The notes: generated by a model not told the origin, from the sequence alone. 64,000 bases of DNA from Renibacterium sp043789415 (GCF_043789415.1 NZ_JBDLLW010000004.1:1-64000); one strand, 5' to 3'. Positions 26,493-35,440 are shown, counted from the stretch's first letter. A program made the numbers and translations.

Positions 26493-27765
26493 GCAGGCTA
26501 GACGGGCTGAGCAGGCCGGAGCAGGATATCTCCCCGCGGATGCAGAACGCTGGGTGGCTGAACCGGCCAAGAAGTCCTACCGGAGCCCCTTCGAACGCGA
26601 CCGCGCTCGTGTTCTGCACTCTTCCGCACTGCGTCGGCTGGGAGCCAAAACTCAAGTCGTCGCCCCGGATAGCGACGATTTCGTGCGCACCAGGCTGACG
26701 CACTCCCTGGAGGTCGCCCAGGTGGGCCGAGAACTCGGCAGGGTGCTGGGTTGCGATCCCGACGTCGTGGATACCGCCTGCCTGGCGCATGATTTAGGGC
26801 ATCCGCCGTTCGGTCACAACGGTGAAGCCGCGCTCAATGAGCTGGCGCATTCGATCGGCGGTTTCGAAGGCAACGCCCAGACCCTGCGGCTGCTCACCCG
26901 GCTGGAACCGAAGGTGCTCGCCGCGGACGGCACTCCTGCGGGACTGAATCTGAGCAGGGCGAGTCTGGACGCGGCCTGCAAATACCCCTGGCTGGCCGCC
27001 GATGCGCCCATGGTGCACGGCCATCGAACCAGCAAATTCGGCGTCTATGCCGATGACGAACCGATCTTCAATTGGTTGCGGCAAGGGGCGCCGGAAGGCC
27101 ATAGCTGCATCGAGGCTCAGGTGATGGATCTGGCGGACGACATCTCCTACTCGGTGCACGACGTCGAGGACGCCATTGTGGCCGGCAGCTTCCAGCTCGC
27201 TGATCTGGCGCTGGCCGACAATCGGGACCGGGTGCTCGGTTACACCCAGCAGTGGTACCTGCCGCATACCGAGCCAGCGGAGATCGATGCCGCTTTGGCT
27301 CGCTTGGAAGCCACCCCGGTGTGGGTGCGCCACGCCGATGGTTCCCGCGCGGCGATGGGTGCCCTGAAGAACATGACCAGCCAGCTGATCGGCAGGTTCT
27401 GTCAGAGCGCCCTGGACACCACCCGGGCGATCTACGGTTCACAGCCGCTCACCAGATTCGCTGCCGATGTCGTGGTGCCGCAGGAGACCGTGGTGGAGAT
27501 CGCGGTGATGAAGGGGCTGGCCACCACCTTCGTGATGACCACGGACCGCCGTCAGCCCATCTATCAGCGCCAGCAGGAAATCCTGCATGAGCTGGTAACC
27601 ACTCTGGCCGCCACTGAGGACCAGCATCTGGAAACGATGTTTGCCGCCGATTGGAGAGAAGCTCAGGACGACGCCGCGCGGCTCCGCGTGGTGATCGATC
27701 AGGTGGCTTCGCTCACCGATGTGTCGGCCTTGGCCTGGCATCAGAGGCTCACGGCCCAGGGCTAA
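26485..27765 (+). CDS. dgt: dNTP triphosphohydrolase (dGTPase-like)
   Basis: A 426-residue HD-domain enzyme that removes triphosphate from dNTPs. It has the SALRRLGAKTQV segment, RTRLTHSLEVAQ (first metal His), the CLAHDLGHPPFGHNGE HD motif near residue 95 and the MDLADDISYSVHDVEDAI helix with the later metal Asp. This organisation matches deoxyguanosinetriphosphate triphosphohydrolase-like proteins of Gram-positives. It starts with GTG overlapping dusB by 8 nt. Confidence 0.92.
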   Translation: MAEQARRAEQAGAGYLPADAERWVAEPAKKSYRSPFERDRARVLHSSALRRLGAKTQVVAPDSDDFVRTRLTHSLEVAQVGRELGRVLGCDPDVVDTACLAHDLGHPPFGHNGEAALNELAHSIGGFEGNAQTLRLLTRLEPKVLAADGTPAGLNLSRASLDAACKYPWLAADAPMVHGHRTSKFGVYADDEPIFNWLRQGAPEGHSCIEAQVMDLADDISYSVHDVEDAIVAGSFQLADLALADNRDRVLGYTQQWYLPHTEPAEIDAALARLEATPVWVRHADGSRAAMGALKNMTSQLIGRFCQSALDTTRAIYGSQPLTRFAADVVVPQETVVEIAVMKGLATTFVMTTDRRQPIYQRQQEILHELVTTLAATEDQHLETMFAADWREAQDDAARLRVVIDQVASLTDVSALAWHQRLTAQG

Positions 27766-27815
27766 CCGCACGGCTCCTCTAAATCCGCTGTTCCGGTGGA
27801 TCGCAACGGTCTGTT

Positions 27816-27821
27816 TAGACT
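27816..27821 (+). promoter_or_regulatory. Leaderless -10 box of the tail-anchored protein gene
   Basis: TAGACT ends 6 nt before ATG 27828. Confidence 0.6.
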
Positions 27822-27827
27822 GGTGTG

Positions 27828-28370
27828 ATGATGACAGCAGAGCAGATTTATCAACAGCTGCTAGCCCGCGCCCAGGGCACTCCGTATACCGTGACGCCGA
27901 TCGAGGGCGGACTGCGGGTCCATCTCAACGTCGCCGATCTGCACTGGCTCACCCTGTTCTACGAGAACAAACTGGACAAGGAATACAGCATCAACTTGCT
28001 GCTCGATGAGGCGACTCAGAGCTACACCAAGGAACAGGTGCTCAAAGAGGTGAGCTGGCGTGCCGGAGTCAGCCCCGTTGGTTTTGTGCCACATTTCGAA
28101 TTAGCCAAGAGCACCAGTAAAGGCACCATGGTGGAGATCAGCTCGGTGCGCGAGGCAGGGCTGCAACAGAACGGCGATTTGATCGGTGGGTACACCCTGG
28201 ACACCCGGGAGATGTCGAAATTCGTCGATGAGGTAATGGTTCCCTCGGGCTGGGCCAAGAAGATGGATCAGAACACCCGTCTCGGTTTGATCTTCGCCTG
28301 CATCGGTGGCGGTGTGGCGGTACTCGCCGTCATCGTGGCGATGATCATCGTTTTCACGGTGGCGCGCTAA
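27828..28370 (+). CDS. Unknown protein with a C-terminal membrane anchor
   Basis: 180 residues with a soluble N-terminal domain rich in charged residues and one strong C-terminal transmembrane segment (LIFACIGGGVAVLAVIVAMII), so it is tail-anchored. No known family is recognised. TAGACT is six bases before ATG 27828 and there is no ribosome site, so translation probably starts at the mRNA end; GTG 27825 and ATG 27831 are alternatives. It stands alone between dgt and dnaG. Confidence 0.7.
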   Translation: MMTAEQIYQQLLARAQGTPYTVTPIEGGLRVHLNVADLHWLTLFYENKLDKEYSINLLLDEATQSYTKEQVLKEVSWRAGVSPVGFVPHFELAKSTSKGTMVEISSVREAGLQQNGDLIGGYTLDTREMSKFVDEVMVPSGWAKKMDQNTRLGLIFACIGGGVAVLAVIVAMIIVFTVAR

Positions 28371-28446
28371 CCGATTGAACGAGTCTGCCTCCGCTGTCAT
28401 CGGTAGGCTGCGAGCGAAAGCACCATGCGCCGTCGGCGGGCTGTCA

Positions 28447-28452
28447 TAGACT
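28447..28452 (+). promoter_or_regulatory. Leaderless -10 box of dnaG
   Basis: TAGACT ends 6 nt before GTG 28459, the same hexamer as at 27816. Confidence 0.6.
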
Positions 28453-28458
28453 GATCGG

Positions 28459-30360
28459 GTGGCCGGACTGATCAAACGCGAAGATATCGAGGAGCTCCGT
28501 GCGCGCACCGATATCAAAGAAGTGGTTGAAGGCTATGTGACCTTGAAGAGCGCGGGGATCGGCTCCTGGAAGGGCCTGTGTCCTTTCCACGATGAACGCA
28601 GCCCTTCTTTCAACGTCCGCCCCCAGGTAGGGCAGTACCATTGCTTCGGCTGCGGTGAGGGTGGCGATGTCATCTCCTTTATCCAGAAAGTCGATCATCT
28701 GAGCTTCTCTGAAGCCGTGGAGAAGCTGGCCGGCCGGATCGGCTTCGAGCTGCACTATGAGGACGGCGGCTCTGGCCCGCGCCGCGAAGAGATCGGGCGC
28801 CGTCAGAGATTGCTGGATGCGCATAAGATCGCCGCTGAATTCTTCCGTGAACAGCTGCTCAGCCCCGGTGCTGCCGCCGGCCGACAATTCCTCAGCGGCC
28901 GGGGCTTTGACCGGGCGGCAGCTGAACACTTCGGCGTCGGCTTCGCCCCGCAGGGCTGGGATTCGCTGCTGAAGCATTTACGAGGTCGGGGGTTCACCGA
29001 AGAGGAACTGCGACTCACCGGCATGTTCTCCACCGGGAGTTCCGGAACCCGAATGTTCGACCGCTTCCGGGGGCGGCTGATCTGGCCTATCCGGGATATT
29101 GCGGGGGAGACCATCGGTTTCGGTGCGCGGAAGCTCTTCGACGAGGACCAGGGGCCGAAATACCTGAACACCCCCGAGACCACGCTGTACAAGAAGTCCC
29201 AGGTGCTCTATGGCATCGATCTGGCCAAGAAGACGATTGCCAAGGACAAGCAGCTCGTCGTGGTGGAGGGCTACACCGATGTGATGGCCTGCCATCTCTC
29301 GGGTGTGGAGACCGCGGTGGCGACCTGTGGCACGGCTTTCGGGGCGGATCACGTCAAGGTGGTGCGGCGACTGCTTTCAGACGACGGCAGCGGCAGCGTG
29401 ATCTTCACCTTCGACGGCGACGCAGCCGGGCAGAATGCCGCGCTGAAAGCCTTCAGCCTGGATCAGAGCTTCTTATCGCAGACCTATGTTGCGGTGGAGC
29501 CCAGCGGGATGGACCCTTGCGATCTGAGGCAATCGGGAGGCTCTGAGGCGGTGCGGAATCTGATCTCCTTCAAGAAGCCGCTTTTTGAATTCGCGGTCCG
29601 CACCGAACTGGATAAATTCGATCTGAGCAGCGTGGAGGGCAGGGTGCGCGGACTCCGTGCGGCGGCTCCCATTCTGGCTGATATTCGCGACAACTCAACC
29701 AAGGTGGGCTACAGCCAGTTGGTGGCCGGTTGGCTGGGGATCGCCGACCCCAACGAGGTACTGCGGGCGGTCAATGCCGCGGCCAAGAACCGCGATCGGC
29801 AGGCGCAGCAACAGACCACTTCGAATTCCGGCGGCGCCATCCAGCAGACCACAGAGGCTCCGCCGACGGCGGGACCGAGCTACAGCAGGCCGGACCCCCG
29901 TGATCCCGCGGCTCGGATGGAGCGCCAGGCGCTTGAAGTGGTGCTTCAGGAGCCGGCGTCGCTGAGCGCTGCGGACTGGCAGGATTTCGCGGCGGTGAGT
30001 TTCGTGGTGCCCGCCTATCGGGCGGTGCACGACGCGATTCGCGCCGCCGGCGTGCCGGAGCAACCGACTTCTGCTGCTTTGTGGCTGCAAAGAGTCACCG
30101 AAGAGACTCCTGAACCGCTGTTGCCGTTGATTTCCGAGCTCACCGTGATCGCGCTTCCGGCGAGTTCGCCGGAGAGCCTGAAGAGCTACTGCCAGTCCAT
30201 GATGCGGAGCCTCTTTGAGATGGAACTGACCAGGCAGAAGGCAGAGAAGCTGGGAGCTCTGCAGCGAATGGACCCGGCGTCGGACCCTGAGAACTACCAG
30301 CTGTTGCAGCGCGAGCTGATGGATTTGGAGGTCCGCAGGCGCGCACTACGGGCGGATTGA
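28459..30360 (+). CDS. dnaG: DNA primase DnaG
   Basis: Makes RNA primers for replication. 633 residues: the zinc-binding domain CPFHDERSPSF...YHCFGCGEGG (residues about 40-68), the RNA polymerase core with the Toprim glutamate in VVVEGYTDVMA and the FDGDAAGQNAA acidic motif. A Gln/Ser/Pro-rich linker (about 447-490) and a helicase-binding C-terminal domain follow. GTG 28459 follows TAGACT by six bases without a ribosome site. tRNA-Asn lies about 50 nt downstream, a common actinobacterial arrangement. Confidence 0.95.
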   Translation: MAGLIKREDIEELRARTDIKEVVEGYVTLKSAGIGSWKGLCPFHDERSPSFNVRPQVGQYHCFGCGEGGDVISFIQKVDHLSFSEAVEKLAGRIGFELHYEDGGSGPRREEIGRRQRLLDAHKIAAEFFREQLLSPGAAAGRQFLSGRGFDRAAAEHFGVGFAPQGWDSLLKHLRGRGFTEEELRLTGMFSTGSSGTRMFDRFRGRLIWPIRDIAGETIGFGARKLFDEDQGPKYLNTPETTLYKKSQVLYGIDLAKKTIAKDKQLVVVEGYTDVMACHLSGVETAVATCGTAFGADHVKVVRRLLSDDGSGSVIFTFDGDAAGQNAALKAFSLDQSFLSQTYVAVEPSGMDPCDLRQSGGSEAVRNLISFKKPLFEFAVRTELDKFDLSSVEGRVRGLRAAAPILADIRDNSTKVGYSQLVAGWLGIADPNEVLRAVNAAAKNRDRQAQQQTTSNSGGAIQQTTEAPPTAGPSYSRPDPRDPAARMERQALEVVLQEPASLSAADWQDFAAVSFVVPAYRAVHDAIRAAGVPEQPTSAALWLQRVTEETPEPLLPLISELTVIALPASSPESLKSYCQSMMRSLFEMELTRQKAEKLGALQRMDPASDPENYQLLQRELMDLEVRRRALRAD

Positions 30361-30412
30361 GGGCTCGATTTCACAGCATCGAAATCCTTTGTTAGAGTTA
30401 TATCTGCTTCAT

Positions 30413-30485
30413 TCCTCCTTAGCTCAATTGGCAGAGCATTCGACTGTTAATCGAAGGGTTGCTGGTTCAAGTCCAGCAGGAGGAG
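30413..30485 (+). tRNA. tRNA-Asn (GTT)
   Basis: A full cloverleaf: acceptor TCCTCCT pairs with AGGAGGA, D-stem GCTC/GAGC, anticodon stem TTCGA/TCGAA around CTGTTAA (anticodon GTT), and T-stem GCTGG/CCAGC around TTCAAGT. The discriminator is G. The 3' CCA is not fully encoded (GCAAAG follows). Confidence 0.97.
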
Positions 30486-30491
30486 CAAAGA

Positions 30492-30525
30492 GAAGGCCCG
30501 GGATCGGAAACGATCCCGGGCCTTC
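30492..30525 (+). terminator. tRNA-Asn terminator
   Basis: A perfect 15-bp stem (30492-30506 with 30511-30525) closed by a GAAA tetraloop. It starts seven bases after the tRNA. Confidence 0.85.
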
Positions 30526-30549
30526 GTCATATGGTGTGGGATAGCCGAG

Positions 30550-30620
30550 CCCAATGAAAGCCGATTTCATGGGGGAGGGATGGGCTTGGCCCATCGAAAC
30601 CCCGTTTTCACCGGGGAGGG
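30550..30620. repeat. Two degenerate copies of a palindromic intergenic repeat
   Basis: CCCAATGAAA...TTTCATGGGG (30550-30574) and GGCCCATCGAAACCCC (30588-30603) followed by TTTTCACCGGGG. The second strongly resembles the copy at 59343-59371 (GGCCCACTGAAACCCC). They precede the 3' end of the Rho-N protein gene. Confidence 0.6.
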
Positions 30621-30658
30621 ACGCGCCCTCCCGCCTCGAGCCACTGAATTGAACCAGC

Positions 30659-30925
30659 TCAGGAGTTTCGCAAGGCGTGGATCAACTCTGATTTGCGTTG
30701 TGAGGAATAGCCCTTCAAACCGATCTCCTTGGCTCGCTGCCGCAATCTGGGAACCGTCCAGTCCTCATAGTCGCCAGACTTACCGCCTTTGCGGCCAATA
30801 GCGCTCCGGCCTTCTTGAGCGGCCGCATTGGAAATGCGGGCCGCCTTCCGTTTCGACGCTCCGTCTTCCCGGAGTTCTTCGTAGAGCTCGGGATCTTTCA
30901 GGGTGGGATTTTTCTTCTGAGGCAT
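30659..30925 (-). CDS. Small Rho N-terminal-domain (SAP-like) protein
   Basis: 88 residues, highly basic. The C-terminal half (DWTVPRLRQRAKEIGLKGYSSQRKSELIHALR) is the helix-extended-loop-helix of the Rho termination factor N-terminal domain, related to SAP folds that touch nucleic acid. The N-terminal half is Lys/Arg/Glu-rich (LREDGASKRKAARISNAAA). Many actinobacteria encode such short proteins; a nucleoid or RNA role is inferred. GGAAGGA precedes the ATG. Confidence 0.82.
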   Translation of the reverse strand: MPQKKNPTLKDPELYEELREDGASKRKAARISNAAAQEGRSAIGRKGGKSGDYEDWTVPRLRQRAKEIGLKGYSSQRKSELIHALRNS

Positions 30926-31237
30926 CTGAAATCCTTCCGGTTGTGCTGTGTTCTTCGAGCCTCTTTTTCAGGCTACGACCGGCAGCAGCAACTCACAACC
31001 CCTCGAATCGTCGAAAGATCTGGCGGGAAGATCTCGTTGCCCAGCGGCAGGTCATGGCTATGAGATCCAATGCTCATAACCTCTACAAACATGAGATCGG
31101 CTTTATGCGGACACGAAAATATGAGAGTTCAACCTCGTTGAGTGAGAGAAATCAGAAAAAGTGGCGACATGAGATGTCTTTCTAGGCTCCGCTGGACCCT
31201 TATTACTAGTGATTACTTTCCCTGCCAGACACTATTT

Positions 31238-31266
31238 TTTAGGTTGCTTCACCAAAGCAACCTAAA
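31238..31266. terminator. Bidirectional hairpin in the AT-rich island
   Basis: TTTAGGTTGCTT (31238-31249) and its exact inverse at 31255-31266 enclose five bases. T-runs lie on both sides, so it would terminate transcription from either direction. Confidence 0.7.
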
Positions 31267-31618
31267 TTTCTTTTATTGAAGGAGAATTTTGTGGATTTTT
31301 TCAGGGTTTTTTCAGGTTGCTAAGTGTGGTGAATAAATTTTTACGTCTTCGACCAGCTCCTGCGGAGTCCATAGAAGACGTGGGACTTCTCCTGACCTTA
31401 AAAAGCCTGTAAATAAAGGGCGCGAAGCAGGGAAGGGAAGGTGGGGGAGGGTGTGGATTTCACCTGACCCGTCCGATCTAAGTCGGTTTAGAAGCCTTGC
31501 GTCATCGAAAAATAGTGAAAATAACCTTGAAGCAACCATAAAATATCCTGAAAGAATCATCAAAAATGGAAGTCTCAAATTATTTAAATAAATAAAACGT
31601 AAACTTTTTGAATTTTGG

Positions 31619-31648
31619 TTGACTCTTCAATCAATCCGTTCATATGCT
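31619..31648 (+). promoter_or_regulatory. Sigma-70-type promoter of the secreted protein gene
   Basis: TTGACT (31619-31624), an 18-bp spacer and TATGCT (31643-31648). This predicts a leader of about 120 nt before the ATG at 31773. It is the best -35/-10 pair in the window. Confidence 0.65.
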
Positions 31649-31772
31649 CTACGTGGTGGATCGATCAGGCACATGTGGCAGGAAAAATTCCCAAGGTTAT
31701 TTAGATGAGTCATTAAACTCACCGTTATTCGCTGAGTTCTAAATTTTTAAAATTCTTCGGAGGAAATTTATC

Positions 31773-32132
31773 ATGGCGTTTGATTTCAAGAAAGTTGCAC
31801 GTAAGACGCTGGTCGCGTCTGTTGTTGCTGGTTCCGTGCTGGTAGCTGTTCCGGCCGTAGCAGCTCCCACCGCCTCAGCTAACGAAGTTGGCTGCACTGA
31901 TCCTTACTTCGTCGAGCTGTACTGGCACACCTCTTCTGGCATCCATGGCAACTCCTGCTACGCCAACAAGAGCTATAACCCGACCAACGATGTGTGGGCT
32001 GATCGTATTGACACCGGCAACAACGATGTCAACTACTACGACGTCAACGGCGCCGTAGTCTACATTCCGCGCCTCACCACTCGCACCTGGCCCAGCGGGC
32101 AGCCGCATATCCGTGGCATCGAGATCCTCTAA
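31773..32132 (+). CDS. Small secreted protein, possibly beta/gamma-crystallin-like
   Basis: 119 residues. A signal peptide (KKVARKTLVASVVAGSVLV, cleavage after about residue 37) leaves a mature chain of about 82 residues with two Cys (GCTDP, NSCYANKS) that could form one disulfide. The pattern CYAN..., TGNNDV..., then two short strands and an IRGIEIL end resembles short actinobacterial beta/gamma-crystallin or killer-toxin-like folds, but this is only a resemblance. CGGAGGA provides a strong ribosome site. It lies between an AT-rich island and a strong terminator, isolated from other genes. Confidence 0.7.
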   Translation: MAFDFKKVARKTLVASVVAGSVLVAVPAVAAPTASANEVGCTDPYFVELYWHTSSGIHGNSCYANKSYNPTNDVWADRIDTGNNDVNYYDVNGAVVYIPRLTTRTWPSGQPHIRGIEIL

Positions 32133-32238
32133 TTCAGCCTTCCTGAAGGGCAATTCGATCTGAGTCCACGGGCATCCGCTAAATACTGTTGTTGATTGCG
32201 GTATTCAGTATGAGGGCCCGCTGACCGCAGATCATTCG

Positions 32239-32280
32239 AGGTGGTCCTGAGGAGCTTCTGCTCCTCAGGACCACCTTTTT
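32239..32280 (+). terminator. Strong terminator after the secreted protein gene
   Basis: A perfect 17-bp stem (32239-32255 with 32260-32276) with a TTCT loop, ending in a run of five T. Confidence 0.92.
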
Positions 32281-32300
32281 AATGGTCACGAGGGGAAATC

Positions 32301-32840
32301 TCAATGCCCTGCGGTGAGCAATGAGCCTGCTTTAGCCCTCGAATGCCGGGCCGGTGCAGACGCTGGCCGCTCGGTCGCGGCCCGATCGTTCCACGCGCGC
32401 TGATTCACTTGCGAGACGACGCGGACGGTCTGAGGATAAGCCGTCTGGGGATGAACTGCCTGAGGACGAATCGGCTGATTCGGGCCTGGCTGGACGGCGG
32501 TTATCTGCGCAACAGTTGTCCGGGCTATGGTTGCTCGCGCCGATTCAAGCTGCTCATCCGTCATCTGTTCAACGGCCCGGCGATTCAGCCGACGGGTTCC
32601 CAGAGCCCAGGCCGCCGTCCCTAGCAAGGGGAGCATAATGACAAGTACAGACCAGAGCAGCGCGGGCAGTCCGGCGATCTTCTTGCTCTGATACTGCGAG
32701 AGCACGCCTGCCATACCGATCAGAGTGACGATGAGGGCCGCCAGAGCGAGGCCGATCAGGGCGACTAAGCCGACCCCTGCGATGCCCCCGAGGTTAGCGA
32801 GCTTTGCGAGTGAATCGGCGGTATTAGCTGCCTGTAACAT
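32301..32840 (-). CDS. PLDc_N-domain membrane protein
   Basis: About 179 residues. Two membrane segments (30-55 and 70-90) hold the motif GLPALLWSVLVIMLPLLGTAAWALGTRR, the phospholipase D/nuclease N-terminal (PLDc_N) domain, without any catalytic HKD part. A Gln/Pro/Ala-rich cytosolic tail follows. The ATG at 32840 has AAAGG upstream; a longer frame adds eleven residues. Members often accompany cell-envelope genes; the role is unknown. Confidence 0.72.
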   Translation of the reverse strand: MLQAANTADSLAKLANLGGIAGVGLVALIGLALAALIVTLIGMAGVLSQYQSKKIAGLPALLWSVLVIMLPLLGTAAWALGTRRLNRRAVEQMTDEQLESARATIARTTVAQITAVQPGPNQPIRPQAVHPQTAYPQTVRVVSQVNQRAWNDRAATERPASAPARHSRAKAGSLLTAGH

Positions 32841-32953
32841 GATCGGCCTTTCGAAGAGTGAATGTCTTAGTTCCACTCTCTCGTTTCTGCCGCTCAGCCG
32901 CCTCAGCGTGGAGAATGAATCTTGGGTTGAGGCACTCAGACTCAGGTATGAGA

Positions 32954-35428
32954 TCAGTTGGCGAGCAATTGCCGCAGCATTTGAGTCCGCTGCCTGGCTG
33001 ACTGTCCTGGCAAATAAGCTTCAGTGACCGCCAAGGCTATCGATGGCAAGGCCAGTGGGTCTTGATAATACATATACATGGTGCGGTGAACCGGCTGGAA
33101 CCTCGCCTTGAACGCCGCCAGAGATCGGAAACCGTAGAAGGGTTCAAGCGCGGCGGCGAGAAAGGCCAATAGCCTCGACATGGCGTCCTCCGTACGTTCC
33201 TTGTCTTCAGCGAAAGCACCGGCGAGCGGAGTGCCGGAGAGCGAGATTTCATCCACCTGCTTCTGGAAGTGCTTCACCGCGGAAGCGATCATGTACTCCA
33301 TGACGCCATTGAAGGAGTCTGGATGGCGGCGCATGAAATCGAGGGTCCAGGAGACGATCTGCTGGTCTCGGTAGACCGGAAGCCAGCTGGTCACCGCCAA
33401 AACCGCGCCGACGTCGTCCACCGCCACACAGCAAAGCACCGAATCGTCTTTGATCTCGTCCAATCCGCCCAGCGTGAACCCGAGTTGCGGCAGCGCTTTT
33501 TCAGCCACCCATTCCTCGCTCAGCTGGGCTATCTGACGGCGGATCGCGGGAGTGAATGAACCATAACTGCCCCAGATATCCCGTACCTCGAGTTTTCGTG
33601 CCTTATTCAGAGCGGTACGGACGTTTTGCCACTCCTTGCCGCGAAAGTTCTGCGAGGCGATCTCCAGGAGTGTTTCCTCGGCGACTTCGAGCGGCCGGAA
33701 TCCCAGTTCTGCAATACCCGGGCCTAATTCGGCCGGAGCCGAATAGAAACAGGGGATCAGGCCTAATTCGACGCTCTGCGCGGCGAATCCCTTGGCCGCT
33801 GCGGCGTACCAGCCCGGCTCACCAAAAGGCCCTGCCACCGTCAGGGCGACTCCGTGGTGCACCTGGTAGGCAATGCCGGCTTGCTGATCGGGGGTGAACC
33901 AATAGTGATTGCCCTGCCATAGCGCCATATGAGACAGCGAACCGCCACCCCTCCGGATCAACTGAGACGCTTTTTTGAGATCTTCGTTTCGGTCGGCGCT
34001 CTGACCGCTGAAACGCCAATAATCGCGTACCAGTAAATAGAGCAAAACGAGCCAGATGGCGGAAGCCCCGAAAGTGTAGAGCAGAGTGCAGATCAGCCCC
34101 TGCGGGAGGTTGTTATCGAAAGGCCCCGGAAAGGGGATCAGCAGATGCGGCAACTGGGCCAGCAGACTGCTGGGCACATCGGTGTCCAGATTGTCCTCCG
34201 CGAACCACGCAACGACGTAGACCACCACGAGAGTAGTGGAAAGCGCTAGTGCGATTTTCGCCAATTGGCGTACGCTTTGCGCGCTGGAGGGAGCTTGGAA
34301 GGCATGCCGGTTCAGCAGCAGGGCCAAGATGAGCAGCAGTGGTGTCAACACCATCGGGGCCAGATACACCGCGAGGAAACTGTAGAGATCCGTGTTGTAG
34401 TCGCTGACTGGATCAACCAGATAGAGCATCGTTGTCAGCAAGGACAGTGCGGCCAGATATCCCTGGATCCCGATGGTGATCCAGAAGGGTAGCCGGCGCC
34501 CCCGCCGCAGGCCCTCAGCGCAGATCAGGGAGAGCAGGACCGGGATGACGGTCAGCAGCGCAGCGCCTGGGCTGCTCGCTCCGACGATGGATTGCAAGGT
34601 CTCGCAGGTCGCCTGTCCGTTGCAGGCTGAACTGACTTCGTCGCCGTCAAACCTGGGCTGTAAGGTCAGCTCATTCATCAGGGAAAGCGGGCCGGCTGAG
34701 AAGTTAGCGGTGAACTGAGCGATCAATGGGCCGACGGCGAAGACGGCGACCGCCGTCGCCAGCAGCACTCGGGTTTCACTCGGGCTCGAATGACGTGGGT
34801 GCAGATCCGCACGTTTTCGGAACAGCACCGGACCGAGGGCTATTCCGATCAGGGTGCCGAAGAAGGCCAGAATGCTTTGCCCGACGCCAAGATAGAGCAT
34901 GAACATAATGCTGACGGCGAGCAGGAAGAGCCGGATCCTTCGCCGTGAGAGCGCGTCCAGCGTGGCCGTCGTCATACCCACCGCAGCGCAGAGTCCCGCA
35001 TAGCAGCCGACCTGATAGCTGCCCCCGAAATAACCGAGCCATTCGGTCTCGTTTGAGACGCCCCAAGCCAAGGCCAGGTTGAGCAGTAGGGAACTGAGTG
35101 CAGCGCCGAGCAGGAAAGCGACAATGCTGCGCCAGATGCCGGCGAAGCGGCAAGCGAAGGCGAAACCGGCAAACAGCAGAACACTGCTTAATATGTAGTC
35201 AGCTAAACCGGTGGCGAAAAAGCTTGAGGTGATCAAGGTCCAGGGTTGACCGCCCTCCGTGCTGAAATCCAGAGCATAACGTTGAAGAACCGGGATCGAG
35301 GGTCCGTCAAGGAGCGAATTGGTCAGAATTCCGGCCATCCAGAAGATGGCCAGATAGACCGCGGGGAAGCCCAAGCTTCGAAGGCTCAACCAGCGAGGCC
35401 GCAGTGCTGCACTGGCCGAAATAGTCAC
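32954..35428 (-). CDS. MprF-like phosphatidylglycerol lysyltransferase-domain membrane protein
   Basis: 824 residues. The N-terminal 200 residues form a rhomboid-like bundle (FWMAGILTN, then GGSYQVGCYAGLCAAVG) where the catalytic Ser motif seems absent. More membrane segments follow to about 480. The C-terminal 300 residues are the DUF2156/LPG synthetase domain (GNHYWFTPDQQAGIAYQ, VAGPFGEP, FYSA, FNGVMEYMIASAVKH, FAEDKERTEDAMSRLL). That domain transfers an aminoacyl group from tRNA to phosphatidylglycerol, which lowers membrane charge. Whether this protein does so is inferred. GTG 35428 follows TACCAT by six bases. Confidence 0.8.
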   Translation of the reverse strand: MTISASAALRPRWLSLRSLGFPAVYLAIFWMAGILTNSLLDGPSIPVLQRYALDFSTEGGQPWTLITSSFFATGLADYILSSVLLFAGFAFACRFAGIWRSIVAFLLGAALSSLLLNLALAWGVSNETEWLGYFGGSYQVGCYAGLCAAVGMTTATLDALSRRRIRLFLLAVSIMFMLYLGVGQSILAFFGTLIGIALGPVLFRKRADLHPRHSSPSETRVLLATAVAVFAVGPLIAQFTANFSAGPLSLMNELTLQPRFDGDEVSSACNGQATCETLQSIVGASSPGAALLTVIPVLLSLICAEGLRRGRRLPFWITIGIQGYLAALSLLTTMLYLVDPVSDYNTDLYSFLAVYLAPMVLTPLLLILALLLNRHAFQAPSSAQSVRQLAKIALALSTTLVVVYVVAWFAEDNLDTDVPSSLLAQLPHLLIPFPGPFDNNLPQGLICTLLYTFGASAIWLVLLYLLVRDYWRFSGQSADRNEDLKKASQLIRRGGGSLSHMALWQGNHYWFTPDQQAGIAYQVHHGVALTVAGPFGEPGWYAAAAKGFAAQSVELGLIPCFYSAPAELGPGIAELGFRPLEVAEETLLEIASQNFRGKEWQNVRTALNKARKLEVRDIWGSYGSFTPAIRRQIAQLSEEWVAEKALPQLGFTLGGLDEIKDDSVLCCVAVDDVGAVLAVTSWLPVYRDQQIVSWTLDFMRRHPDSFNGVMEYMIASAVKHFQKQVDEISLSGTPLAGAFAEDKERTEDAMSRLLAFLAAALEPFYGFRSLAAFKARFQPVHRTMYMYYQDPLALPSIALAVTEAYLPGQSARQRTQMLRQLLAN

Positions 35429-35434
35429 CTCTCC

Positions 35435-35440
35435 ATGGTA
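35435..35440 (-). promoter_or_regulatory. Leaderless -10 box of the MprF-like gene
   Basis: TACCAT on the minus strand ends 6 nt before GTG 35428. Confidence 0.5.

Larger units (their letters stand above)
30926..31772. other. AT-rich non-coding island
   Basis: About 850 bases with clearly lower GC than the flanks, especially after 31190, and no convincing coding frame. It holds a hairpin at 31238-31266, further scattered copies of its arms (AGGTTGCT at 31314, AAGCAACC near 31532), poly-T and poly-A tracts and, at the 3' end, a sigma-70-type promoter for the secreted protein gene. It may be a remnant of transferred DNA or hold an unrecognised small RNA. Confidence 0.55.

Noticed and set aside
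25491..26570. 359-codon minus-strand frame across dusB
   Set aside because: Antisense shadow with no family signature and no ribosome site.
31312..31578. 88-codon minus-strand frame in the AT-rich island
   Set aside because: No ribosome site, no recognisable sequence and codon use unlike the neighbours. It cannot be excluded entirely.
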